A DNA stretch of 64,000 nucleotides from Guadua angustifolia (Eukaryota > Streptophyta > Magnoliopsida > Poales > Poaceae), in the NCBI GenBank assembly GCA_036346375.1, contig CM070514.1, positions 19,682,463 through 19,746,462 on the forward strand. The letters run 5' to 3'. How positions within the stretch are numbered: position 1 is the stretch's first letter; each line of letters begins with the position of its first letter. Position numbers and translations under genes: made by a program. The notes beneath the pieces were generated by a model that saw only the letters and a list, made by a program, of their open reading frames with translations, had not been told where the DNA came from and did not search any database. Positions 23,127 to 36,176 of this stretch are shown here, in pieces.

Positions 23127-24658
23127 AGAAAAACTAGCAAACGGTATGGCGTCAAATCCAATTCCAACGGCACAGACCATAACCGTTCGATCCCATCTCA
23201 GGATCTAAAAGAACAAAACTCTGCAAACGGCTAGTGATTGACCCACCAAGCCCATTGGTAAATTACACAGGCGCGACGTGTAGCATACGGGCTTAAATAT
23301 ACATAGGCCATAGCCCATTAACGTAGTAGAAACATTTTGGATTCCTGCAGTAATAATTTTGACCGAATCCATGCTGAAGCTACTGAGGTCAATTACTCCA
23401 GCTGCATGTATTAGATTGTCGTTTGCTCTAGTTTGTGACTTGTGCTTATAAGTGAGAAAAACTAAACAATGGTGTCCCGACATGCTATACCCGTGAACGT
23501 AGTTAAACATGCTATACTGTTGAAAGTGATTCTCAACGGTATAGCGTTGGATAGTACCTCTCATTTTCAAAACATCACGAAACTTATCCGTGAAACATCA
23601 CGAAACTTATCTGTGAAACATCACGAAATATCATGAAACTTATCTGTGAAATATCATAAAACTTACCTATGAAACCTAGTAATGAAACCCGTGAACCTAG
23701 TGAAACATGCTATACCGTTGAAAGTGATTATCAACGGTATAGTGTTGGATAGTACCTCTCATTTTCAGAACATCACGAAACTTATCCGTGAAACATCACG
23801 AAACATCATGAAACTTATCCACGAAACATCATGAAACTTATCCGTGAAATATCATGAAACTTACCCGTGAAACCTAGTAATGAAACCCGTGAACCTAGTG
23901 AAACATGCTATACTGTTGGAAGTGATTCCCAACGGTATAGTGTTAAATAGTACCTCTCGAATAAGTACACTATGAAATCTGGTGAAACTTAACTGTGAAA
24001 CAACATGAAACCTATCTATGAAACGTTGTGAAACTCCTGAATCAATTAATGGTTTGAAACATGCTCTGAAACCTATGAAACATGCTCTAAAACTTGTTCA
24101 AACTCATGGGTTGAAACTTGGTAAAATTTGAAATATTCTAGAAACATGTGAAACTTAGTTTCACACATAAGTTTCATAAGGTTTAATAGTGTTTCATCTA
24201 GATATACAAACCCTGTGAAACACGCTCGGAAACTCATTGAAATTTATTGAGATATACTGAAATATTTATAAAATCTATTTGAAACTCCTTTTGAAACCTA
24301 ATGAAATATACACAACCTAATGAAACCTCTGAAACTAAAAGCGTTACAAAACTTATAAGTACACTACTGAAACTTGGTGAAACTTAAGCGTGAAACAACA
24401 TGAAACCTATCAAGACGAAACAACATGAAACCTTGTGGTGAAACTTAGCTGCGACGGAGGATAGCTCAATCTCGTGCGACACATGACGAGGTTCCAACAA
24501 GGAATAGCTATGTGCGAATCAGTGTGTCCAAGTAGCAAACGAGGATTCAACAGTTAGATCCTAAACCACTCAAGCGTCTGTATGTCCAAGCGATGAATGG
24601 ACGGATGGTGTACCGTTCGGACTAGATATGGACGGTATAGTGTCACGTAGTTGCATTC
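23127..24658. mobile_element. 1.53-kb non-coding insertion with 10-bp target duplication
   Basis: Bounded by TTAATTTATC on both sides (23117-23126 and 24659-24668). Copy 2 of the duplication has the unfilled site, TTAATCTATC at 47322-47331. A 9-10 bp duplication points to a Mutator-type transposase, but I see no convincing terminal inverted repeats. The interior is dominated by GTGAAAC-rich repeats and a repeated palindrome. No coding frame. Confidence 0.7.
23480..24450. repeat. Higher-order minisatellite with embedded palindrome
   Basis: Three units start near 23491, 23698 and 23893 (period about 200). Each holds an inverted repeat of the form TATACCGTTGA...TCAACGGTATA followed by a run of ACATCACGAAACTTATC-type words. 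From about 23950 the palindrome is lost and irregular GTGAAAC/TGAAACC words continue to about 24450. Non-coding. Confidence 0.85.
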
Positions 24659-26401
24659 TTAATTTATCCGTCCACATACTAGGAGGAACAAGTGGCATGG
24701 TATATAAATTAGAGAGGATGAAGAGATTGCAAGGCACTGACAGGTAGGTGAGGAAATTAAGTTTCATATTTTTGCGATAATGGAGAGGCAGTAGGTAAAA
24801 TGTCAAATGATTGCCAAAGTATGTAATCTGCGTGAATGCATGGACCTACTGTACTTGTGTACAATTAGTGCGTATGTGTTGTAGTATTCACTTCACTGCC
24901 TTCTAGCTTCAATAACTGATGAGTAGCATTTGGTGAAAAACGTTGCTTAGAAAATCCAAAACAACAGGTACAGTTTGCAAGGTGGAAGCGTTCAATTACA
25001 ACTTCTCTTTAAATTACAATCCGATTAGTTAAATACAATAATTTAATTTGAGGTTCAAATTTTCCCTTTAACTTTCTAATACAGGATGGAATAAAGTTCC
25101 TAGAAAGCAGCTTGCTAATTGAGATGAGGTCATCATGTTTTTTTTTTAGATTATTGAAATGAGTTATGTCACAGATATACTGATCTTCAATGTAACACCC
25201 CGGCTCCCTGTGCCCTGAGTGTTACACCCTCACGAACCCAACAGATAGCACGAGGCACTAGAACAATTTAGCCATACCACTAAATTGTTTAGCAACATAC
25301 CGAAATTTTTAGAAATTTCGGCAGCACCTCCCCTAAATCTAGAACATCCACTCAGCAGACAGAAGATAGCATATAACATAACAATATCATAAGCACTAAA
25401 GGAACCGACCAAGCACAAAATAACTCCCACAAAATTAATTATTACAAAACATGATGAGCTCATTAAGTTTGAAAGCACAAGGCTAAAATGAAACTATGGT
25501 GATAAGCTGTGACGTGCTACTACTCCTATCCCAGCATGCCGACTTCAGGGAACCTACACATATTTACAAAAAAAGAAACGTGAGTCGAAGACTCAGCAAG
25601 TACCACAAAGTAGCAATATCAATATCGATTAACATATGTAAATCATAAACATGCCCATATTTTGGAATACTAAATTTACACGTATAACAAACAGAAGAAT
25701 TCACTACTAGTTACCTCATCAACTACCTTGTTCACGAATTTCACATACCTCAATAGACAACATTGAACGAGTTCACGACCCGATCCATTCTTAACCTGTA
25801 CTTTACCCTCAACCCAAAGGTCATCTACTGCCATTCACCATTAGCTTTACGATGCAATGCATCCAACAAAACATATACAAGGAATTTGGCACGCCACTTA
25901 TTTAAACGATGTTGGAGGAGTTACCTCCACACCTTTCCATTCACCACAAGAGCCATTAAGTGCAACACTATGCAATTGCAAACATGCTGGAATGCTCAAG
26001 TGCAATTGTCAAGAATAAAAAAAATGCAACCTTCATTCATTTCCAATCATAGCATAGTCATATTTAACTGCATAAACATCAATTAGTTCCCACATACATA
26101 ACTTAATACTTACTTTCGTTTATTCAAACTCATGAGTAAGTAAAAGAAAGGGGGTACAACACAATAAGTTCTACAAAGCGGACAAGTTCACACAATGAGT
26201 AATCGTAAGGGTGACACAACATGCATCGCAATCCACTTGCTTCATTGTCTCATATTTAACATTTTAGACCTATTGCCAATTATATTCGCATCCTTAGCAC
26301 AATCAACACAATTGCTCTTACGTGCAAAGATCAAGGTAAGGAAACTAATCACATGATTAGGCGATTAGACCATACTCATGAACCAGATTCAAGCCCATAC
26401 T

Positions 26402-29400
26402 TGTAACACCCGGTACCAACAAAGACTGCTGAATGCTACCAAAAGACCCTAAACCTTATACCTCTACTAAAAATTGAACCAACCTTGAAACTCCCAAACC
26501 AGAATAAAACTAAGTCACCGAAATTTAGAAAATTTCGGCATAACCTCTCTAGAAAACTAGGACATCCACTCAGCAGACAGAAAACATTGCAGATAATATG
26601 ATATCATTCTAGCAGGTCCTTAGTTATCCAATCACACATCCACTAGACAGTAATAAACTTCACCACGACAATCAGCACATGACAACCTTATTAATTACAG
26701 CCAGGCTTTACAAGTAAACTTAAATGAGATGGTAGTGACTGAAGTCGTGTACGTGCTACTACTCCCATCCCATCGAGCCAATTCCAAGGTACCTACAACA
26801 GGAAACAAACAAACGTGAGTCCGGGACTCAGCAAAGTGCAACAAGCGTAACAATTCCAGGTTATCGTAAGTAAAACAAGAACGTGACCATAAGCGCAAGT
26901 AATACAAAGGAAGCAACATCCGGAAAATACGCATTTGTACCCATTTAGAACAAAACTTGACTAAACCAAAATTCATCGCAATGAAGTAATAAACTTGATA
27001 ATAAAACCATTCAACGCCAAAGAAACTTTACTTGACTCTAAATCCAACTTCTCCCAACTTAACTACCCCTTGTTGCAACTCAAACCATTTTCATCAATTG
27101 AATTTGAGTTCATAACTCGACTTCACTTCACGATATTCATACAACATAATTAGCAAGACAAGGAAATACGCTAATTCATCAAATTCAATTCAATCTCCCC
27201 TTTATGGGTTGAGTCCACGACTCAACCTTCAATTACCACAATCACCATCCAAATGACACACCATTTACCACAACACTCATCATGAAAGATGCAATGCACA
27301 TGAATGCTCATTTCCATGCACGTACCGGTACTGCCAGTGCCCACCCGTCGGTGTGCACCCTCACGTCCCTTCCATCCCGTAGATGGAAGGTGCCTACTCT
27401 TACTGTCTCGCTCCCATTCAGCTCGATGAATGGGACTACGAGGTAGGACTTTCGTGTTCACTACGTGTGAACACAGAGGCCACTGTCGGCAAAGATGGGT
27501 CGCCTCTTCCATTATGAATGCACAAATGCAATTTTCATGAATGAAATGCAACTTTTCATTCAATGCATACACAGACATACCATATCCACATACACACACA
27601 TAGCAAATTCTCACAATCCTAAGTCACTAGCGGTACTTGTACAAGCAGATTCAACCGTAAGGCATAGCAACTCATGACAGCGTTTCTATCATGCAACCAC
27701 ACCCTACGGCCACCGAACTAGGTTCACACAATACACTTGCAGTTAAATGCTCACGTATACTATCTTTATAAAGGACTTAACCGTTGGATCCAAACTCATG
27801 TTAGTATCAATCACTCGAACAATCTACTCACTATAATCAACCTTACTAAAAGCTCGGTCTCACTTAGAGTTCATCTAATTAACAGAGCGACAATTAAACT
27901 AAGGAGCATCACATGTGAACACACATCCACACTCAATAACACGGTGTACTTGCATCAATTCGCTAAATTTTAATCATCATAGACATTTTCATAAGGGGGA
28001 GCACTTTCTAGTTATAGCCAAGCAAGGCTTACCTCTTGCGTATGCGTCAACAATTACTTACGCTAAGAGCAAACCATCGTTTAATTCTCCTAGCCGCAAT
28101 CTAGGGAATGCACTTGCCTTTTACCGACGAAGAATGGAGTGGCATACGGCTGAAGCCACTCCCGACAGAACCTTCTCTGCAATTAAACAATAATCATCCA
28201 ACTCAACCTTATGCACACTCGAAACACGCGACAAAAGAAAACAACTCTTTTGCATAGTTGACTTCCTAGGATTAAAGAAAGCCCGAGTCCAGAACATATA
28301 CACAAAATAACTTGAGACAACAAACCATCTAAACAAAATCACTAGAGCTAGTGCCATTAAATCTCAGGAAAATGTAACATGAAACATGCATTGAGTATAA
28401 ATCAACATTCTGGTACTCTATTCCTTGTAAGCAAAGATCTAATAATCAATAAAACATGAATAAGCAACACATGATCATGCAAAATTTACGAAGTTATATG
28501 CAGGGCAGATTTATGCCAAGGTAATGCCATTAGCTTCCTGCTTCTCAATCATGCTTGTCTGCCAAACTCTTGAATAAGAACACATACACAAGTGTAAGTC
28601 ATAGTTAAAGTGCAACCAGAGTACTTGAATTGATCATAGCACAGAAGACTAGTACACCAATCTTAGCCTACTATTGATCACCAAGCTCACAGATGGATAG
28701 CTCATTAAGCATCAATCAAAATTTACAAGCACATAAATCAGGGTCTCAATGCACTGACTAACATACATCACCGCATCACAATCTCCAGAAACCAAAAACA
28801 AGGGTATAAAGAACCTAATGTTTAGATTCCTAGCACTCAATCGGTTTTGGGGGAATCAATCACGGCATATACATATATATAATTTCTAATAAGCATCAAT
28901 CGCACATTTATGCATGCAACATCATTTCATCCTCATGAAGCCTAGCTAGGCATTTCATCAAACACCTAGCAAGCACCGAAAATACCCAATCTAAAATACC
29001 TTAAAACCAATCCATGGGGGGAGGAGGGAGGTGAGGGGGAGCTCTCGGCTGCTCATCTTGTCGTTCTGCCGGGAGGAGCACCGTCGGCGAGAGGCAGGTG
29101 GGCGGCAGTGTTGTGGGAAGAGCGCCGGGGATCGCCAGGAGGAGCGGCTCAGGCGAGTGGCGCCAGGGGATCGCCGAGGAGGAGCGGCTCAGGCGAGTGG
29201 CACCAGGAGATCGCCAGAGAGGAGCGGCTCAGGCGAGTGGCACCAGGGGAGATCGCCAGGAGAGGGAGCGGCTCCAGGGGAGGGTGGCTGCGCCTGGGGA
29301 GAATGGCGCCAGGAGGAGGGAGCAGCGCCAAGGAAGATCGCCAGGGTAGGAGCGGCTCCAGGGGAAATCGCCAGGGAAGTGAATGCCAGCCAGGGAAAAA

Positions 29401-29634
29401 TCTGCCTCCAAGAAATTCCAACCACACAAAGGAGAGAGATTAGGTAAAAGTAGGTGGAGAGGGGAAATTCCACAAATACCCCTCCCAAACCTAAACCTTT
29501 AGCCCTAACCTTAGAAAACTTTTTTTTTCTTTTAAACTGCGAGGCGACAAAACTTCCTTCCGAATAAATCCTTGAAATTACGAAGACAAAACAATTCCAG
29601 CCAGAGACCCTGGCAAACGATTTACGGTATTACA
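26402..29634 (-). mobile_element. Solo LTR nested in the left LTR
   Basis: Begins TGTAACACCCGG and ends GGTATTACA. It is flanked by the 5-bp duplication ATACT (26397-26401 and 29635-29639). It is about 3.2 kb and related to the host LTR: both have an AAATTTCGGCA word followed by an ACATCCACTCAGCAGACAG block near the left end, and both have a GC-rich array followed by GAATTTC/GAAATTCC and CCCCTCCCA near the right end. No internal retrotransposon domain accompanies it, so it is a solo LTR. Confidence 0.85.
29090..29385. repeat. GC-rich minisatellite in nested solo LTR (left copy)
   Basis: About six units of roughly 40-47 bases built on GGAGCGGCTCAGGCGAGTGG followed by GATCGCCAG variants. The array creates overlapping open frames on both strands by composition alone. 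Its counterpart in the right LTR is at 38880-39120. Confidence 0.85.
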
Positions 29635-31189
29635 ATACTAGTATACTTTCTTAATCACGCACTGGCCAAAAGCCCCATTCTCAACTAAAATTTCCTCTAA
29701 TTACACAGAATAATAATTAAAAATAGGAAGCAGCACGTAGTAACACACAATCTTACTCATAACAAGACAATTTAACCAATAGTATTAGCACAGCGTATGA
29801 AAACAAGAATGATCACTTAAAGACATTGAGTAAAATATTGGGTGCTTTCAATATCAAATACCGCCGATTCGCTTATTGTTCTACCATTCACTTTCCAAAA
29901 GCCCACTCTCAACCACAGTTCACCTAAATTTGCAGAGCAATAAATGAAACAGGAATCATCATTTATTATAACACAGGAAGTATCACATATTATAAAACAG
30001 GAAGTATCACCTACTACTCATGCCCATATCCAACCCCACGATGTACTTGCCTTTAACTGCGGGAAGAATGGGTAGCAAGAGGTTGCGGCCGCCCTCTGCG
30101 GTCGCAGTCTCTTTTCTTCTTCTCCGGTCAACTAGCAGGCCAAAAGGTGCAAGGCATTTTATTCACCCTTTGATAAGCAGAATAGCAAGTGGAAGCTACA
30201 CTTAGCATTTTTTTTTAGGTATGCAGTAGGAGTCATGGCAGCCACACTTATTGAATTAGTGCATACAAATGCTATATTGATCAAAGCTACTAATAATCTA
30301 AACATCTAACTTGGTTGGAAGAAAAGAAATAATTGAATAAGGGGCTCATGAGCAAGCATTTCAACCATTATACCTACAACATAATCACCGAGCTTATGAT
30401 CAACAATGTACAAAGTTAGATACTTTAGCACCCTCATTTGGATTGAACATAAGTGGATCAGACTATATGCACAATACATATATACTTTCATTCATCAATT
30501 GATTCAAGAAAATCTGAAAGGCATGGTGGGTCAAAGCATATTGACATCTATTCATGCATGTATTTCTTAGCAAATCACAAAGACATCACATACTAAAGAT
30601 TCCAACCTTTGATAACCAAGCATAAGGATCAATATCTCAAAGACTTAATCATGCACTCTTGAATCATCTGGACACAACACAAGCATGTATGAAAATGCAC
30701 ACATATCCAATTAGCAAACTTATTACATTTCCTAAGCTCCATTCCAACACTAAAGCACACGCATACATAAATAACTTAAATCAAACATCAAAACATTAAT
30801 ATCTTTTCATCTCGAGCCTCGCAATCCTTACCACATATTGTTGCGAACACAAATATTCATTCAAATCTCTTTGCCTTGAGATCTCAAAATCATGTATGAA
30901 TATGTGCATATATATATACACACACATATATAGACTTCATAATCGCAGATTTTCGGACAACATATGACCTTATGATTTATAAAATCAAACAAATCAAAAA
31001 CTCAAGCATGCAAAATCAACTCATTCTCATGAAAACCTAGCTAGGCAATTCATCAAACACCTTATGGGCAAACTAATCCCCCCAAGCTTATACCTCAAAG
31101 TTAATTCCATGGAGGAAGGGGAGTGGGGAAGAGACTGGAGGAGGCGCTGCTGCTGCCCCGCCGCCGAGCAGGAGGAGGAAGGCCTGTCT

Positions 31190-31395
31190 GCCTTGATCTT
31201 CTTGTGCCAAGCCGGGGAGGGAAGGCGCAGTGCCGCTCTTGCTCGCCGAGCCAGGGAGGAGGAAGGCACTGCTGCTGCTCTTGCTCGCCGAGCCAGGGAG
31301 GAGGAAGGCACAGGCTGCTGCTGATCTTGCTATGCCGAGCCAGGGAGGGGAAGGCGCAGGCTGCTGCTGCTCTTGCTCGCCGAGCGGGGAGGGAA
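31190..31395. repeat. GC-rich minisatellite in outer LTR (left copy)
   Basis: About four to five units of roughly 43 bases built on CTTGCTCGCCGAGCCAGGGA followed by a GGAAGGC and GCTGCTGCT stretch. It produces long open frames on both strands that I do not accept as genes. The counterpart is at 40930-41150. Confidence 0.85.
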
Positions 31396-31777
31396 GGAGG
31401 CGCCGCCCTAAAGCGCACAACCAGAGATGGGAGAGGAGAGCAACTGGCTGGAGTAGAGAGGAGGCGCAGGAGAAGCAGGGGGCTGGTGGTGCCTCTGCAT
31501 TCTTGCTGTGTCGCCGACGGGAAAGAGGAGAGAAGAAATTGGCGACTGGGAAAATCGAGCCCCCAAATGAATTTCAGCCACACACTCTAGAGAGAGAGAG
31601 ATATTAGGTGAAATGGTAGATGAGGAGGGGAATTTCCGGAAAAACCCCTCCCACTCCAAAAACCCTCAACCCTAACACTCCCAAATGGGCCAGCCACCCC
31701 TGAAATTATCAGTCGGATGGGCCAAAGTTCACCCGACGGAAAGCCTGAAATTTGGAGCGAGGTTCCGCAGTATTACA

Positions 31778-31793
31778 CTCTCCCCTCCTTAAA
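31778..31793 (-). other. Polypurine tract
   Basis: On the minus strand this reads TTTAAGGAGGGGAGAG and directly abuts the LTR start TGTAATACTGCGG. This is the plus-strand primer site for reverse transcription, and it fixes the element orientation. Confidence 0.85.
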
Positions 31794-34700
31794 GGAATTC
31801 GACCCCGAATTCGAAGAACGCCAACTACAAAAGAAAGAATTCCACAAGGAACTTAAACTCCTTGGTAAACTCAAAGCACCACGGAAAGGACTCACGTGGA
31901 TGCAAATGCCAAACAAGATCTTAAATGCATAACCTTTAATCTTTTCAACCATACACATGAACCTTCAATGTTTAACTCCCACTTAGGAAGCTAGGATTTC
32001 AATGATCTCTCATTTTATTCGCCCAAGCCAAATCACAAAGAAAAATCAAATCCCCCACATCACACAAACCACTCCCAACAATTCCAAATCAAGGCAATAA
32101 AATTCGCATCGGAAAGAACTTCCAATTAAGAGAGGAGCCTCACACAAATCTTTGACAGGAACCCTCAGACCAAAACATTTCTACTTGCTTTTACCAAAGC
32201 AAAACCTCACATTTTAACCAAAATCAACATTTTGGAAGAGAGAAATGATTCCCAGGTCAAACACTTACACTCACAATCACCACACAAACTCTCAGGAGAA
32301 AAGGGAAACTCGTTCCCACCAAAAACCGATTCACCATCGAGATCATTTACGATACACTCGTAAGGTTCACATTGTTACAACACTCACCAATACCACCCAC
32401 ACTTTCAATTATCAAGCCAACTCCGCAACTTAACCAAAAAGGCATGTATTCCAAAGAGTCACGCAATCAATTTAAGCCATAGGTCCTTAAGAGTAGATTC
32501 AACTTGAACCTCAAGATTTCTAGTGTTCCAGTACGCTGTCTATTACAGATTTTCCTATTCACCACAGGTATCCTAAAAAGCCCAACAGGTTCGAACATAA
32601 AACATGCATCGACATTTTCCTTTGGTCCACTAATTATAACAACCATCAATTATACAACCATTTATTCCAAATTTTTAAACCCATCTTTTGAATGATGATG
32701 TTTGGCCTGATCACCAAATAACTTTCATGCAACCCCTATTGAATTCCACAAATTACATCGGCCATATGTCTTGATAGCCAACCAACCTTGTTCCCACACA
32801 ATTTAGTAGTCTAACGATAGCAATGCAATGCAATGATGGATGCAAACATGCTCATATACTTCCTCAGTCACATTCTCATTTATGCAATGCAATGCAATGC
32901 ATCATGCCTCTTTACTTAGCACATACCGGTATTGCCGAGCACCACCCGTCGATGCGTGCCCTCAAACCCAACCATCCCGTGGAAGGGGCCTGTCGAAACA
33001 GGACTTGCCTACATAATGCATTATGCATGTCTCATCTTTTCTTTAGCACATACCGGTATTGCCGAGCACCACCCGTCGATGCGTGCCCTCAAACCCAACC
33101 ATCCCGTGGAAGGGGCCTGCCGAAACAGGACTTGCCCGCTACCCGGTAGCGGGTCCTACGCTTAACACCGCTCCCATCCACGCCAGTGGATGGGACTACG
33201 GGGTAGGATCTCTGAGCACTCCGGATTAGTCATATTCCATATGACTTTCTCACCGACCTGGCTCGATGCACTTTTCATGAATGCACTTATGCAATTGCCA
33301 TTCCCAACATTCTTATGCATATTCTCCACAATTATATCTTTTTGATCACAATTAATTTCTATACTCTTGTAAATACCATACTCGTAAACTATGGCCACAA
33401 ACAAGCCATTCTCATGATTTCAACATCCATATTAACCTAACCATGACGAACCGTTATTTGTACAATTGTATAATCCCAGCTTAAAACACATCTCTCCAAC
33501 ATTGACTTCAGCTTAATCAACAAACACCTTTCGTGCAACTCCAAAGTAGGTTCATTCAACCAATAAATACTTTTTAACAACTCAATGTGATACTCACCAG
33601 CCATATTCCATAACAATCTCCCAAATAGACATTTGTCAAAGACAAAAACCCATCATTCAACTGACTCATAAGCAACATAAATCAACAACTCTCATACCTT
33701 GGCGCTAATATACTCCGGTACTTTACATCAACATCTTACTAAAATAAATTCATCCATAGAAGATTCTAGACCCTCTCAATCTTGATCAATACTAGACTTA
33801 CCAGAACACAAATTTCGAACCTCCAATCAATTTCATGACCCACAACCATTGTAATAACTCTAATCAACTTTGTCACCTTAAAATCACCTACCATTCCAAT
33901 TAGTCATTCTGTACCATAGAATAAATTTGGGTGCCTTTATATAATCAACAACTACTTTTATATAATCAACAACTCACGTTAACAGAATCATCAACCCACA
34001 TCATCTGAAATCTATAACAACTCATTATACACTTAACATCTTAAACATACCCGTGTCACATACTCAACCTATGAGGAAATCCGCGATTTTTTTTTAAGTA
34101 TGAGCAACAACCAAAAACCATCTCTTTTTCCAGAAATACCCAATCATAAATCATAAGAGAATTCGACGCTCGAATTCCCAAACTCCGACGGGAAACAACT
34201 TCTTAAACAAATTTCAAGATGTACAACTTCGAGAAAGGAAAAGAGATGCATAGGAAAAACCAAATAATCAACCAAATCCTTCTCGATAAAACTTTAACAC
34301 CGAAGATCCACACGATTTGAGTATTGCACCAAGAGAACGTCAATAAGTTCCTTAAATGGAGAGAACCACAACTACAATAGTTTTCTCCACAAGGCAACCC
34401 ACGATAACCAGAAAAACCAAAGAATCCAACGAAACCGAACACAACAGTAAAAGCAATCCAAAGGGGTTCATTACTAAGCTTTTCTCTTTAAATCCAAACA
34501 TCGAAGGTACAAGAAACCAACCTTCCCTCCTTACCCTCTAAACTGCTCCACCTAAAACGATGACTCAAAAGCGAGAGGTTCCCCAAACGACCACAAGCAA
34601 AATCCACAACTCGGCCAAATGAACAAGGTCGAAACCTTTCGCCTAGCCAACAACATGAACATAAGCGTCATCGATTCCAACAGTCCTTTCATGGTCAAAG

Positions 34701-34955
34701 CAATATACAACAATAAATTTAGCACTCAACATTTAGGCGCAATGCAATGCACCCATACCCATCCTACTGTGCATCAGAGTGTGTCAAGTTTTAAATTAGT
34801 TAACCACTCTAATTCAGATTTTCAATGTTATTGCCCGAAGGCCAAGATTTTTTTTAAAGGAGTAGAAACCTATGCCATCTTTCTAATATCAAATAGCAAA
34901 ATTTTAGTTTACTCTAGAATTACTTACTACATTCAAACACCACGGACTCAAGCAC
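31794..34955 (-). other. Internal region of the LARD element, non-coding
   Basis: About 3.2 kb of AT-rich DNA without gag, protease, RT or integrase frames on either strand. It holds a 126-bp tandem duplication (32918-33145) and a 19-bp palindrome (33136-33154). Some words (ATACCGGTATTGCC, ACCCGTCGATG, CCATCCCGTGGAAGG) resemble a stretch of the nested solo LTR near 27318-27390. In LARDs such regions carry structured RNA for packaging; that role is inferred here. Confidence 0.75.
32918..33168. repeat. 126-bp tandem duplication plus palindrome
   Basis: The block from AGCACATACCGGTATTGCC to GGCCTG-CGAAACAGGACTTGCC occurs at about 32918-33010 and again at about 33044-33137. The second copy runs into the palindrome CCCGCTACCCGGTAGCGGG (9-bp stem, one-base centre). 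Confidence 0.85.
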
Positions 34956-34966
34956 GCTCGATACCA
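34956..34966 (-). other. Primer binding site (initiator Met tRNA type)
   Basis: On the minus strand this reads TGGTATCGAGC, one base short of TGGTATCAGAGC, the usual plant site complementary to initiator methionine tRNA. It lies five bases from the LTR boundary. The missing base falls at a CAG/CTG position, where this assembly shows other systematic discrepancies. Confidence 0.75.
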
Positions 34967-36176
34967 ATCAGAATAACACCGGCTCCTGACCGAAAGTGTT
35001 ACACCCTCACGAACCCAACAGATAGCACGAGGCACTAGAACAATTTAGCCATACCACTAAATTGTTTAGCAACATACCGAATTTTTAGAAATTTTGAAGA
35101 CCTCCTTAAATCTAGAACATCCACTCGTGAGATGAAGATAGCATATAACATAACAATATCATAAGCACTAAAGGAACCGACCAAGCACAAAATAACTCCC
35201 ACAAAATTAATTATTACAAAACATGATGAGCTCATTAAGTTTGAAAGCACAAGGCTAAAATGAAACTATGGTGATAAGCTGTGACGTGCTACTACTCCTA
35301 TCCCAGCATGCCGACTTCAGGGAACCTACACATATTTACAAAAAAAGAAACGTGAGTCGAAGACTCAGCAAGTACCACAAAGTAGCAATATCAATATCGA
35401 TTAACATATGTAAATCATAAACATGCCCATATTTTGGAATACTAAATTTACACGATAACAAATGTAAGAATTCACTACTAGTTACCTCATCAACTACCTT
35501 GTTCACGAATTTCACATACCTCAATAGACAACATTGAACGAGTTCACGACCCGATCCATTCTTAACCTGTACTTTACCCTCAACCCAAAGGTCATCTACC
35601 GCCATTCACCATTAGCTTTACGATGCAATGCATCCAACAAAACATATACAAGGAATTTGGCACGCCACTTATTTAAACGATGTTGGAGGAGTTACCTCCA
35701 CACCTTTCCATTCACCACAAGAGCCATTAAGTGCAACACTATGCAATTGCAAACATGCTGGAATGCTCAAGTGCAATTGTCAAGAATAAAAAAAATGCAA
35801 CCTTCATTCATTTCCAATCATAGCATAGTCATATTTAACTGCATAAACATCAATTAGTTCCCACATACATAACTTAATACTTACTTTCGTTTATTCAAAC
35901 TCATGAGTAAGTAAAAGAAAGGGGGTACAACACAATAAGTTCTACAAAGCGGACAAGTTCACACAATGAGTAATCGTGCGGGGTGACACAACATGCATCG
36001 CAATCCACTTGCTTCATTGTCTCATATTTAACATTTTAGACCTATTGCCAATTATATTCGTACTCCTTAGCACAATCAACACAATTGCTCTTACGTGCAG
36101 CATCAAGGTAAGGAAACTAATCACATGATTAGGGCGATTAGACCATACTCATGAACCAGATTCTGAAGCCCATACT

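Larger units (their letters stand above)
22022..25190. repeat. Segmental duplication, copy 1 (continues at 41545-41592)
   Basis: Collinear with copy 2: 22035-22354 matches 44505-44822, 22355-23116 matches 46572-47321, and 24669-25185 matches 47332-48128 apart from a MITE. After removal of the LTR retrotransposon it resumes at 41545 and matches 48134 onward. Copy 1 uniquely carries the 1.5-kb element at 23127, a longer TTTC microsatellite, and the 16-kb retrotransposon. Non-coding except for an AP4S exon-4 relic. Confidence 0.85.
25191..31777 (-). repeat. Left LTR (3' LTR of the minus-strand element)
   Basis: Starts TGTAACACCCCGG and ends GCAGTATTACA. It is 6.6 kb only because a 3.2-kb solo LTR (26402-29634) sits inside; without that insert it is about 3.35 kb. 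It also holds the GC-rich tandem array at 31190-31395. Every open frame in it is repeated in the right LTR, which reflects LTR identity and not coding constraint. Confidence 0.9.

Noticed and set aside
23480..24450. CRISPR-like spacing of GTGAAAC repeats
   Set aside because: Repeats are degenerate with no unique spacers of fixed length, no cas genes, and the context is a plant genome.
25220..25230. Outer LTR starting at the inner TGTTACACC (25220)
   Set aside because: That start gives no target duplication; the start at 25191 gives TTCAA on both sides and matches the empty site at 48129.
25763..26086. A 107-aa frame found almost unchanged at 35534-35857
   Set aside because: The conservation is explained by LTR identity. 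It has no recognisable domain and lies antisense to the element.
29031..29488. Open frames up to 138 aa on both strands, repeated at 38764-39191
   Set aside because: Low-complexity Arg/Gly/Ser or Pro/Leu translations of the minisatellite; no domain and frames not kept between the two LTR copies.
26402..29634. Independent solo-LTR insertions into each outer LTR
   Set aside because: Identical position and identical ATACT duplication in both LTRs make two independent events very unlikely.
31101..31607. Overlapping open frames of 110-160 aa on both strands (also 40763-41351)
   Set aside because: They come from the GC-rich tandem array, are open in several frames at once, and are duplicated only because the two LTRs are copies of each other.
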